DNA of 11,249 bases from Pavlovales sp. CCMP2436 (GCA_026770615.1 MU631571.1:191314-202562), one strand, 5' to 3'; positions 1 through 6,631 are shown, numbered from the stretch's first letter. Numbers and translations: made by a program. Notes: generated by a model from the letters alone, not told the origin.

Positions 1-95
<95 letters not shown>
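1..95. repeat. 95-base poly-G homopolymer at window edge
   Basis: The first 95 bases are all G. On the minus strand they continue the proline-rich frame of the overlapping gene as CCC codons, so a polyproline run is possible. A pure 95-base homopolymer with no interruption is equally consistent with a sequencing or assembly artefact at a contig end, such as the no-signal poly-G of two-colour chemistry. The sequence cannot decide between these. Confidence 0.9.
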
Positions 96-1330
96 CGGGC
101 TCGGCGGCGGGCTCGGCGGTAGAGTTGGCGGTGGCGACGGTGGTGGGCTCGGCGGCAGGGCCGGCGGCGGTGCAGGCGGTGACGATGGCGGCGGTGCAGG
201 CGGCGGAGACGGAAGTGGAGAGGGCGGCGGGAGGGACGGCGGCGGTGGGCTATACGGCATCTCAGAAAAAAATTCCACGCTGCGCACGGTGTAGCCCAGC
301 GCGGCTGAGAGGCCGGCGCTACCTGCCGCGCTGAGCAGGTGGCGCACGCTCAGGCCGAGGGAGTCGGGCTGGAAGATGCGCGCCTCCACCACGGTCGATG
401 ACGCCTCCACCTCCACAGCATCCAGCGCAGAGACACGCAGTATGCGCGCGGAAGTGCCTTGTGGTTGTTGTTATTATTATTATTATAAAGAAAACAAAAA
501 TCGTAGGGGTGCCGACTAAGCGCTCCTACGTGGTAACTAGCGTACATATCAATATGATGATGATTATGATGACGATGATGATGATGATGACGATGATTAT
601 ATCTATACGTATGTATGATGATGCTCTTACGTGGAGCTGCCATGCTGACATGCACGAACTCGCCCCCAAGACCGAGGAACCTCGCCAAGCCCACCTCGAA
701 CTGCGCTGCGATGAAGCCGGCGGGGTCGCTTGCGAGTGTGAAGGTGGCACGTACCGCGAAGCCAGGCGGGCTGGGCGGCGGCGGTGGGCTCGGAGAAGGC
801 GGGCGCGGCGGCGACGCAGGCGGCACTGGCGGCGGAGATGGCGGCGAGGGCGGCGCTGGCGGCGGGTACGGCGGGTACGGCGGCAGTGGCGGGTGCGGTA
901 GCAGCCCAGCGCTCGTCGCCACCCCGCCACGGTGGCCGCCGCGGCCCCAGTGCGGCAGGCCCGGGTGCAGCAGGCCCCCGGGCGAGTCGGGGTGCGTAGC
1001 GCAGGGGACGCAGTCCGCATAGAGCGTGGCCATCGCGACGCCCCACGCGAGCAGCAGCGCGCTCACGAGCGCCCAGCGCACGTGCTTGGCCTGCCGCTCG
1101 CGGAGGTGCGCGTCGACGGCGCTCTGCTCCTTCCACACGCGCCTGCGCCGGTTGATGTATTCGGTACGCGGCGGGCGGAGGGCGGGCGGCTGCATTGCGC
1201 TCTTTGGCCGATTTAGGTCAAGCATCAGCCCGCCCGTCCGCGGCGTCCGCGGCCGCTCGAGCGGCGGCGGCCGCGGCGCGAGGGTGTTGGCAAGCGACTT
1301 GCGCTCACCGCGCGCGGTGAGCCTCACCAT
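1..1330 (-). CDS. Proline-rich type II membrane protein, 3' end missing (two exons seen)
   Basis: I do not recognise a named gene. Exon 1 is 631-1330, starting at ATG 1328-1330, and ends at a strong GTAAG donor. Exon 2 runs from 457 to the left edge after an AAG acceptor. The phase-1 junction keeps the frame open, and exon 2 stays open to the edge. The N-terminus (about residues 1-85) is basic and probably cytosolic, with an RRRR cluster. A hydrophobic segment at about 86-105 looks like an uncleaved signal anchor. It is followed by a Gly/His/Pro stretch and a PPSPPPP linker at about 145-189. A globular module of about 120 residues then starts at GFAVRATFTLAS and crosses the intron to FFSEMPYS. 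A second, longer Pro/Ser/Ala linker continues into the poly-G (CCC) tract. Alternating Pro-rich linkers and small beta/alpha modules are typical of algal cell-surface proteins. Surface location is inferred; the module could be SEA-like, but this is unproven. Confidence 0.72.
458..630 (-). other. Microsatellite-rich intron of the proline-rich gene
   Basis: This 173-base GT-AG intron has donor GTAAG at 626-630 and acceptor AG at 458-459. Unlike the GC-rich exons, it consists largely of ATT/GTT repeats (about 465-485) and GAT/GAC repeats (about 555-628). A small stem-loop pairs CGTAGG with CCTACG near 510-535. The apparent His-rich and Asn-rich runs read through here in the coding frame are intron, not protein. 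Confidence 0.75.
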
Positions 1331-1899
1331 CGCGGCGACCTCTCCCGAGACCCGGGCCGACTCCGCGTCCGCGAGCTAGCTCAGCTCGGCCGCGCCGGAT
1401 TTGAACGTTGAGAGGGTGCAATAACTAAAAGTCAAGTTTTTAACGGTCGGTCGCCGTTATGGTATGATGCGACCTTCTACCGCCGGGAGCGCAGTCTCTG
1501 CGCCAAGGAGGCCCCGGGTGTCAGCGTCCGAGCGTCACTCTGTTGAGCTTTGGCGTCACCTTGCCTTGGTTCCAACGCGCCGACAGAGCGAGCTCCGAGC
1601 AGGCGATTTCGTTCGGGTTTTCTTGAAGACTACCCCACTAGCTGTATACGGCTTTTTCGGTCACCATTATAATCTTGAAAACTTGATCCTCTGGCAGTCG
1701 GCCGTAGGCCGACTGCGCTGCGGTGGGGCTATGAGGCGCGCGTAGCGCGCCCCGCGAATCTTGATTACAGATTTTTTGATTTTTGTGCATATATTTAATC
1801 ATTATTTGATGCTCTGTAGTCTGTACTAGTCAGCAGTATGCGAGCTTAATTTTAATTTATTATTCGTAGTTACGGCACAAGTAAGCCTGGTCGTTTACT
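1331..1899. other. Intergenic region, no supported gene
   Basis: This stretch holds the upstream flank of the proline-rich gene and the downstream flank of the zinc-finger-like pseudogene. A 93-codon plus-strand frame at 1464-1745 has no recognisable domain, ends inside palindromic sequence, and is probably not a gene. The right part (1760-1880) is AT-rich. Apart from the paired hairpins at 1695-1751 I see nothing functional. Confidence 0.5.
1695..1751. repeat. Two adjacent perfect hairpins, each with a GTA loop
   Basis: CAGTCGGCC-GTA-GGCCGACTG occupies 1695-1715 (9-bp stem). GGCGCGC-GTA-GCGCGCC occupies 1735-1751 (7-bp stem). Both have the same three-base loop and lie 19 bases apart. They could be part of an inverted-repeat element or a structured 3' end; no host gene is evident. 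Confidence 0.6.
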
Positions 1900-2697
1900 T
1901 CAGACATCCTGGATGCCTAAGAATGTGGCTTTGCGCACGCTCCTTAGGCGGGCGAGCACACGCCGCTCGGCGTCTTCCCACTCCTGAGTGTGCAGCGCGC
2001 CCTTGTGGCCATTCACCTTCCACTCCCTGACGAGATGGAAGTGCGAGGTGCAGACTAAGCAGATGTACTTGCCTGTCGCGAGCATCGCAAGCCAGTAGTG
2101 CGTAGAAGCCAGCGTCCTTGCGTCACGAAGCGTCTCGAATTCCGCCGCAATCGAGCGGCGCTCACTGTCAAAGCGCGACTGCATCCGGTGCTCTTGCTCG
2201 TGCATCTGCAGCGCAAAGAGGCGGCGCTGCTTTGCTCAAGCCTCCTCGATGACAATCCTCACCTGCTGAGTCTGCTTGGCGATCGCCTGTAGCGCCGCCC
2301 CTTTGAGCGACCGCCAGTCCTCGAACGCGCTGCCGCCCGCGTTGCCGCCCGCACGCTCGGCGCTGCCATTCGCTCCCTCGCCTGCGCCGCCGGCCGCGGG
2401 CTCGCGCTCGATGAGCGCGCTGTCACCCGCTCCCTCGCCTGCGCCACCGGCCGCGCGCTCGGAGCTGTCGCCCGCTCCCTCGTCTGCGCCGCCGGCCGTG
2501 CGCTCGGCGCTACCACTCGCGCTGATCGCTCCAACGTTGCCATCGAGAGCACTGGTCGAACCACCTGCGATGGTCCAGGGGTTCGACTTGGAGACGACGT
2601 GCAACGCTTCCGGCTTGCGCTTCCGGCCTGAGCCATCGCGCGAGCCACCGTGTCCACTCGTCGTGCTTGAGCTTACGCCCGGGCGCGTGCTCTCTGC
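1900..2697 (-). pseudogene. Ala/Gly-repeat, coiled-coil, zinc-finger-like protein; in-frame TGA, 5' end not found
   Basis: After a good acceptor (TTTCTGCAG at about 2698-2706) one frame runs 266 codons to a stop at 1900-1902, interrupted only by TGA at 2236-2238. The order is: a Ser/Gly-rich start with a basic GRKRKPE patch; imperfect 15-residue repeats of the type ERAAGGAGEGAGDS; a charged, probably helical coiled coil that continues across the TGA (QQVRIVIEEA, stop, AKQRRLFALQMHEQEH); then a C-terminal segment with C-x2-C (ICLVC) followed by H-x4-H (GHKGALH) and HTQEWEDAERR. The spacing resembles a C2H2/U1-type finger, but the function is unknown. No upstream exon with an ATG is recognisable. 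A recent nonsense mutation, a base-call error or recoding would all fit. The dCTP pyrophosphatase gene lies upstream on the same strand. Confidence 0.6.
2354..2515 (-). repeat. Coding tandem repeat, about 45-bp unit
   Basis: About three imperfect units lie at 2354-2398, 2399-2455 (longer by 12 bases) and 2456-2500, with a partial fourth after that. They encode the Glu-Arg-Ala-Ala-Gly-Gly-Ala type repeat of the pseudogene. All length differences are multiples of three, so the frame is kept, which suggests that the region evolved as coding sequence. Confidence 0.75.
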
Positions 2698-3150
2698 CTG
2701 CAGAAACTTGATTTATGCCCAAAATTTTGAAAAAAGACCTAAACAACTAGAAAAAAAGGCCTGAAATTTTTCTTCGCCTAGCCGGCGGGGCATGCCCGGG
2801 CGCTATTGCTCAAAGTCGGATGCACCCTTAGTCAGCATAGCTTTATGATATATCGTATTACGCTATAACAACTAATCTAAATAAAAAATAAAGCACAGTC
2901 ATATTACTAGCTCAGCCCAGCTCTTACTTGTGAGTTAACCGTCCGAACTTAGAGTAGTTCTATATACTTACTGATAATAAATGAATATGATCGTAAATCC
3001 AATAGGGATTCAAGCTGACGTCTGACTTTCCTGGAAGTTGTGCTGGTCTGAGCGCTGCGTTGCTTACAACCGGTGGTCAGTTCGACAACATCACGGGTAT
3101 TGTACAAGCCATTGGTAACGCGGTCGCGTATCGCCCGCACGAGATAGAGA
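2698..3150. other. Intergenic region downstream of the dCTP pyrophosphatase gene
   Basis: This is an AT-rich gap between the two minus-strand genes. It contains a truncated copy of the 136-bp repeat (3002-3061) and the presumed 3' untranslated region of the pyrophosphatase gene. No supported coding sequence is seen, and no upstream exon for the zinc-finger-like pseudogene could be identified here. Confidence 0.5.
3002..3061 (+). mobile_element. Truncated, diverged copy of the 136-bp SINE-like repeat
   Basis: It matches TAGGGATTCAAGCTGRCGTC through GGTCTGAGCGCTGCGT with several substitutions, then similarity stops. It retains the same end as the other truncated copies. Confidence 0.75.
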
Positions 3151-5890
3151 CTATTCACTCGTCTTCCGACGCTTACTGTCTGCATCTGCTGCACCTCCAG
3201 CCTCGCCCTTGTACTCAGTGTACTTGCGCGCGCTCCCCCTGCACAGGTCGGCCGGGTACTTCCGCGCGTTCTTTGCGAGTTTGGCCTCGCACGCGGCTGG
3301 GAGGTCGACACCGCAGACGTCGCTGAGGCGCACCAGGTAGAGCAGCACGTCGCTCAGCTCCTCGCCGAGGTGCTCGCGCTCCGCCGCCGACCAGCCGGGC
3401 AGCTTAGGCTGCACTTCGCCTTTCCACTGGAAGATCTCTGCGAGCTCGCCAACCTTCATATTTTTATATATGTATTTTAGGATTATGTGGTGGTAGTGAT
3501 GATGAATAATAATAATAATAATATTTAGTATTTTTATTATTATCAGAATTTCTATTATTAGTAGTAGTTGTAGTAGTAGTAGTATTTTCCACTTCACCTT
3601 TCCACTGGAAGATCTCCGTGAGCTCGCCCACCTTTAAATTAGAGTTAGTGGTGATAGGTTAACGGTGTGTTGTTGCTGCACCACGGGGAGTCTGGGAGAC
3701 CGTTTACAGAGGCGAACATTTTTATAGAGATGTACACACAGATAATGATGATGATGATGATGATGAATAATAACAAATATTATCTTGGGCCACTGGAAGA
3801 TCTCCGCGAGCTCGCCCACCCTTTATTTTACAATTATGTAATAAAATTAGAATGACGTGCGCTGTGTGCGCAGCTCGCCGAGCCTGCCCCTTTTTACGGG
3901 GGCGGCTACTATCTCCTTCCCCCGGCCATGATTCCCAACAATGGGTCTCTAGCCGGCCGGACAGGGCGACTTTTTTTGGGTGGTGACGATGAACAATAAT
4001 AATAATAATAATAATTATTATTATTATTGTTATTATCACTTTCATCATTATTATTATTTTGGGCAGCGATGATTCGCGCGGCGCATGTAGGCGTGGGCAC
4101 AGCGGGCAAGGAGGACATGCAGGCAGTGCAGGAAAAAGAAGAAAAAAAAAAAAAAAAAACTCGGAGGTGCGTTGATTCATTTTGCATGTATACATACATA
4201 TATGTGTATATATGTGTATATATAGTTATAATATACTATGTATATATGTGTATATAAATAAATTAATAACATACTATAATAAAAGAATATACATACATAT
4301 TTGAATATAAAAAAAATACTAATAATGCAATAAAATAAAAATAATATAATATAGTATACTACATATATATAATACCTCCCCAACGAGCGCAAGGACGAGG
4401 TTCCTGGGCGTGTGGAACTGCGCCCAATAGCACTCCGCAGAGAAAACATACATATGTAAATATTAGTATAAATTAATAATAATAGAATAGAATAGAATAC
4501 ACATATATATATGTATAATACCTCCCCTACGAGCGCAAGCACGAGGTTCCTGGGCGTGTGGAACTCAGCCAATCGCGCTCCGCAGAGAAAGCGGCTATAC
4601 ATATATAAATATAAATATAAACTAATAATATAATATAATGCATAGAAGACATATATATTTATGATAGGGATTCAAGCTGGCGTCTGACTGTTCTGAATGT
4701 TGTGCTGGTCTGAGCGCTGCGTCGCCCATTGCCTGCTGCGTGCCTTAGTCGGCTGCGCTGGCTTGGGCGCCAACGCGCGTGCCGATGGATCTCCGGATAT
4801 ATAATACCTTCCCAACGAGCGCAAGCACGAGGTTCCTGGGTGTGTGGAACTGAGCCAATCGCGCTCCGCAGAGAAAGCAGCTATACATATATAAATATAA
4901 ATATAAACTAATATATAATATAATATAATACATGAATACATATATATAATACCTCCCCAACGAGCGCAAGCACGAGGTTCCTGGGCGTGTGGAACTGAGC
5001 CCAATCGCGCTCCGCAGAGAAAGCGGCTTGCCTCGCGCGTATGGCTTCCAGGGTCGCGTGCGGGCTGAAGCCGTTGTGCGCAGCTGACGGCGGAGATGGC
5101 AGATGCCCTCCGCCGTAGCTGATGCCGGGACCTTGCTGCCTGTATCCGCCACCATAACCGCCACCACCGCCGCCGTAGCCACCAGAACCCTGCTGCACGT
5201 ACCCGCTGCCACCGGGGCCCTGCTGCACGTACCCGCCGAAGCCGCCACCCATGCCCCCACCCATTCCACCGCCGCCGCCGCCCATTCCACCGCCGCCCCC
5301 ACTCATGCTACCACCACCACCCACACCATCGCCACCACCACCGCCGACGCCGCCAACGGGCTGGTGCAGGAATTTGCAGTTCTCACGAACGCACCGACCC
5401 ATCGAGAAGTCGCGGCAGGGAACCCCCTCCACCGACCCGCTGGGCCCGCCAACAGCTGCGGGGACGCCTGCGAGACCATCGTGCAGATATCGGCAGTTCG
5501 TGCGGGTACACTTGCCGCGCTTGTAGTCGGAGCAGACCTGCAATAGGGAATGAGGCGGGTTCAGAGGGGACGCACAAGGCGGGTTCAGAGTAGACGCGCA
5601 AGGCGGGTTCAGGCGGGTTCAGAGGAGACGCGCAGGGCGGATCCTGGAAGGACGCATATCGTGACGCTCCCCCAAGCCCCCTCCTACCCCCCCCAACCTT
5701 CCCCCTCCCCCTTCTCCTCCAACCCCCTCCTCCCCCAACCCCCCTCCTGAGAACGCCCAGCGCCTCCGGCCGTGTGGACGGCGCGCACCTGCATGCCGCT
5801 CGCCCCGGCCATGCCCGTGCCGGGCATACCGGCCGTGGGCATCCCAACGGTCCCCGTCGAGGGGTCGTACCCCGGCATGCCGTTGTTCAT
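3151..5890 (-). CDS. DCTPP1: CCCH zinc finger - dCTP pyrophosphatase (MazG-like) fusion, three exons
   Basis: The join is 5890-5789, 5537-4953, 3453-3151: 34+195+100 = 329 residues, with both introns in phase 0 and GT-AG. Residues 36-53 and 75-92 are two C-x7-C-x4-C-x3-H fingers (CSDYKRGKC and CRDFSMGRC), as in muscleblind-type RNA-binding proteins. About 94-180 is a Gly/Gln/Tyr/Met-rich low-complexity linker. About 191-310 is a complete all-alpha NTP pyrophosphatase domain: AERDWAQFHTPRNLVLALVGE, then VGELAEIFQW, EELSD and RKYTEY. The metal-binding EXXE is E229/E232 and EXXD is E261/D264. This family hydrolyses dCTP and modified dCTP to the monophosphate and pyrophosphate, cleaning the nucleotide pool. 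A KRRK near the C-terminus could be nuclear-targeting. The first ATG in the open stretch (5888-5890) is taken as the start; an upstream exon is possible. The fusion implies RNA tethering, which is inference. Confidence 0.88.
3488..3588. repeat. ATT/AGT trinucleotide microsatellite
   Basis: Runs of GAT, AAT, ATT and AGT triplets lie between exon 3 and the 42-nt exon-start copy, inside intron 2. Confidence 0.8.
3590..3631 (-). pseudogene. Exon-3-start copy (42 nt) in intron 2
   Basis: It matches the first fourteen codons of exon 3 (VGELTEIFQWKGEV, one A-to-T change) immediately after TTTAAAG, an acceptor-like AG in the correct phase. Similarity then stops and ACT/ATT microsatellite follows. 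If this AG were used, the frame would run into simple sequence and lose the EXXD half of the active site. Confidence 0.75.
3741..3780. repeat. GAT/AAT microsatellite
   Basis: About eight GAT triplets (AATGATGATGATG) are followed by AATAATAAC. The tract lies directly downstream, in transcript sense, of the 30-nt exon-start copy. Confidence 0.8.
3790..3819 (-). pseudogene. Exon-3-start copy (30 nt) in intron 2
   Basis: It encodes VGELAEIFQW, the first ten codons of exon 3, then diverges into AT-rich intron. AAAG precedes it with one extra G, so splicing at that AG would be out of frame. GT rather than GTT at the first codon (GTGGGC) is shared with the other copy. Confidence 0.75.
3985..4060. 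repeat. AAT/ATT inverted microsatellite
   Basis: An (AAT)n run is followed at once by (ATT)n, giving a self-complementary arm of about 20 bases, then by further ATT. It could fold into a hairpin in the intron RNA. Confidence 0.8.
4136..4159. repeat. Poly-A tract
   Basis: An A-rich stretch includes 19 consecutive A residues (poly-T on the transcribed sense strand of intron 2). No retroelement body is recognisable next to it, so its origin is unclear. Confidence 0.75.
4185..4375. repeat. TA/TG-rich low-complexity sequence
   Basis: This is alternating TATATGTG followed by AAT/TAT-rich sequence inside intron 2, upstream in plus coordinates of exon-end copy D. No coding potential is seen. Confidence 0.7.
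4376..4445 (-). pseudogene. Exon-2-end copy D in intron 2
   Basis: This is the most diverged copy. It keeps the original reading frame (no G deletion) and the GGGGAG|GTATTATA donor. The conserved AERDW is changed to AECYW, and the TATAG acceptor-like sequence is absent; a pyrimidine run (TTTTCTCTGCGGAG) is the only possible acceptor. It is probably the oldest duplicate. Confidence 0.75.
4522..4594 (-). pseudogene. Exon-2-end copy C in intron 2 (73 nt, frameshifted)
   Basis: It has the same boundaries as copy B (TATAG acceptor-like, GTATTATA donor) and shares its one-G deletion, so B and C probably derive from one another. It retains the GAG of the catalytic Glu. The AT-rich linker next to it (CTATACATATATAAATATAA) is also shared with copy B, showing that the duplicated unit is exon end plus intron. 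Confidence 0.8.
4660..4795 (+). mobile_element. 136-bp SINE-like repeat inserted in intron 2
   Basis: Full-length, from TATGATAGGGATTCAAGC to GCCGATGGATCTCCG. It interrupts the AT-rich linker between exon-end copies B and C, so it arrived after that linker was duplicated. The flanks share ATATATA but no exact long duplication remains. Confidence 0.8.
4808..4880 (-). pseudogene. Exon-2-end copy B in intron 2 (73 nt, frameshifted)
   Basis: This nearly identical copy of the last 74 bases of exon 2 (4953-5026) is bounded by TATAG on its 5' side and a GTATTATA donor on its 3' side, so it looks like a cassette exon. It lacks one G (GATTGGCTCAG against GATTGGGCTCAG) and is 73 nt, so inclusion would shift the frame. 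It ends in GGGAAG instead of GGGGAG, which changes the catalytic Glu codon. Confidence 0.8.
5553..5640. repeat. Minisatellite in intron 1
   Basis: Imperfect tandem units of about 29 bases carry GGCGGGTTCAGAG followed by GACGCRCAAG. There are three to four units, one reduced to GGCGGGTTCA. It lies wholly inside the intron. Confidence 0.75.
5664..5750. repeat. Homopyrimidine tract (G-rich on the transcribed sense strand)
   Basis: This is an almost pure C/T run on the plus strand, hence G/A on the sense strand of the intron, with many runs of three or more G. G-quadruplex formation in the pre-mRNA or triplex formation in the DNA is possible but untested. Confidence 0.6.
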
Positions 5891-6460
5891 CCCGCTCGCC
5901 GCCGCAAGCTGCTTGGGCAACGTTCCGACTCGATCTTGCGAACGGAGTTTTAATTTCGATCGGAGTTAGCGGAAGCGGTTACGTGGGTCGTGTCTGGGTG
6001 GCGGTTCGTCATCGTAACCACGCCACCTGCTGCTCCCGATTTGGTGCTCAGGCTTCGTGCCTGCAGGTGAGCTCTGGGCCCGATGCGGCGTCGACGCTAT
6101 GCTGCTACATGGCTAACACGCAATAACTATGGAGGTCATTTTAAAAATTCGCCCTTACACTTGCTTTAACTTAAAAAGCTCGGTGTTCTCGCGAAGGCCC
6201 AGTCGGCGGTCTGTGCTAGCTCGGCTCTACCGGCGTGCAGTACACGCTGCAGTTCAAATTCCGGCGGCAATAAATATGAGGGTTCGTGTTCAAATTCTCG
6301 CTGACCTGGCGCATGTGCCCGAGTCGCACTTGGCCTTGGTACAGTACAGGTGCTGCATATTCAGACGACGCGAGGGAGAGCAGTGGAGGGAGGTCAGTGC
6401 GCCAGTCGAGAGTCGTCAGTCGTCGATCGTCGTGTGGCTGAAGTGATCAGCGGTGGGGAC
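5891..6460. other. Upstream flank of the CCCH-dCTP pyrophosphatase gene, no supported gene
   Basis: The frame of exon 1 stays open upstream only to a TAA near 5966, with no further ATG; several AG dinucleotides could be acceptors of an unseen leader exon. A 105-codon plus-strand frame at 6129-6446 has no recognisable domain or codon bias. No TATA box can be assigned with confidence. Confidence 0.5.
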
Positions 6461-6631
6461 GGTATCCGCCGGCTCTTAGAAAGCCCCGCAGGGCCCCTGG
6501 GGGCCCCGCCGGAGGCGCCTATGTGACTAACATATAACTAACTTGTCACATAGCCCGGGGGCCCACGGGGCCCCACGGATACCGCGGATAATCCCCGTAC
6601 GTTACGCCTTTTCTAAGAGCCGGGGTATCCG
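6461..6631. mobile_element. MITE-like element, 14-bp perfect TIRs and apparent 8-bp target duplication
   Basis: The element body is 6469-6623 (155 bp), beginning CCGGCTCTTAGAAA and ending with its exact reverse complement. GGTATCCG lies directly outside both ends (6461-6468 and 6624-6631). In the centre CTATGTGAC (6519-6527) pairs with GTCACATAG (6544-6552), between G/C-rich arms. It has no coding capacity. An 8-bp duplication fits hAT- or P-type transposases. One caution: CACGGATACC inside the element also matches the right flank in inverted form, so GGTATCCG might be part of a larger fold. Confidence 0.7.

Larger units (their letters stand above)
3454..4952 (-). other. Intron 2, carrying extra copies of the flanking exon ends
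   Basis: The 1499-base intron has donor GAG|GTATTATA (4951-4952) and acceptor GAAG|GTT (3454-3455). It separates the two glutamates of the EXXE motif. In transcription order it contains three copies of the end of exon 2 (B 4808-4880, C 4522-4594, D 4376-4445), a microsatellite and poly-A region, then two copies of the start of exon 3 (3790-3819 and 3590-3631). A 136-bp interspersed repeat (4660-4795) sits between B and C. The intron is very AT-rich outside these pieces. Confidence 0.8.
5538..5788 (-). other. Intron 1 of the CCCH-dCTP pyrophosphatase gene
   Basis: The 251-base GT-AG intron has donor CAG|GTGCGC at 5787-5791 and acceptor CTATTGCAG ending at 5538. Its coding-strand 5' half is G/A-rich (complement of the C/T tract at 5664-5750), with many G runs. 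Its 3' half is the minisatellite at 5553-5640. The phase-0 junction joins ...GMQ to VCSDY. Confidence 0.8.

Noticed and set aside
398..1022. Long plus-strand frames opposite the proline-rich gene, rich in Met/Ile and Arg/Gly
   Set aside because: They are the antisense of Pro-rich codons and of the intronic microsatellites. The minus strand gives a consistent spliced protein.
3151..3597. A 148-residue frame with a Leu/Ile-rich start before VGELAEIF
   Set aside because: The hydrophobic start is translated ATT/AGT microsatellite in the intron. The AG|GTT junction at 3454 and phase 0 with exon 2 give the proper domain.
4177..4602. Frames with Tyr/Ile-rich repeats in the intron (also 4672-5302)
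   Set aside because: They are low-complexity AT sequence and shifted readings of the exon-end copies and the SINE-like repeat.
4953..5027. Whether exon-end copies B-D could be in-frame alternative exons adding a second catalytic half
   Set aside because: B and C are 73 nt and frameshifting, and D lacks a good acceptor and has lost AERDW residues. They cannot supply a working alternative half.
5103..5546. Plus-strand frames rich in Thr/Ala/Pro opposite the glycine-rich exon
   Set aside because: They are shadows of GGN codons on the minus strand, which has domain-level evidence.
6245..6310. GTTCAAATTCC and similar strings resembling a tRNA B box (also near 1399 on the other strand)
   Set aside because: No acceptor stem, A box or cloverleaf pairing could be found around them.
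6129..6446. 105-codon plus-strand frame
   Set aside because: No recognisable domain, motif or codon bias, and not part of any spliced model.
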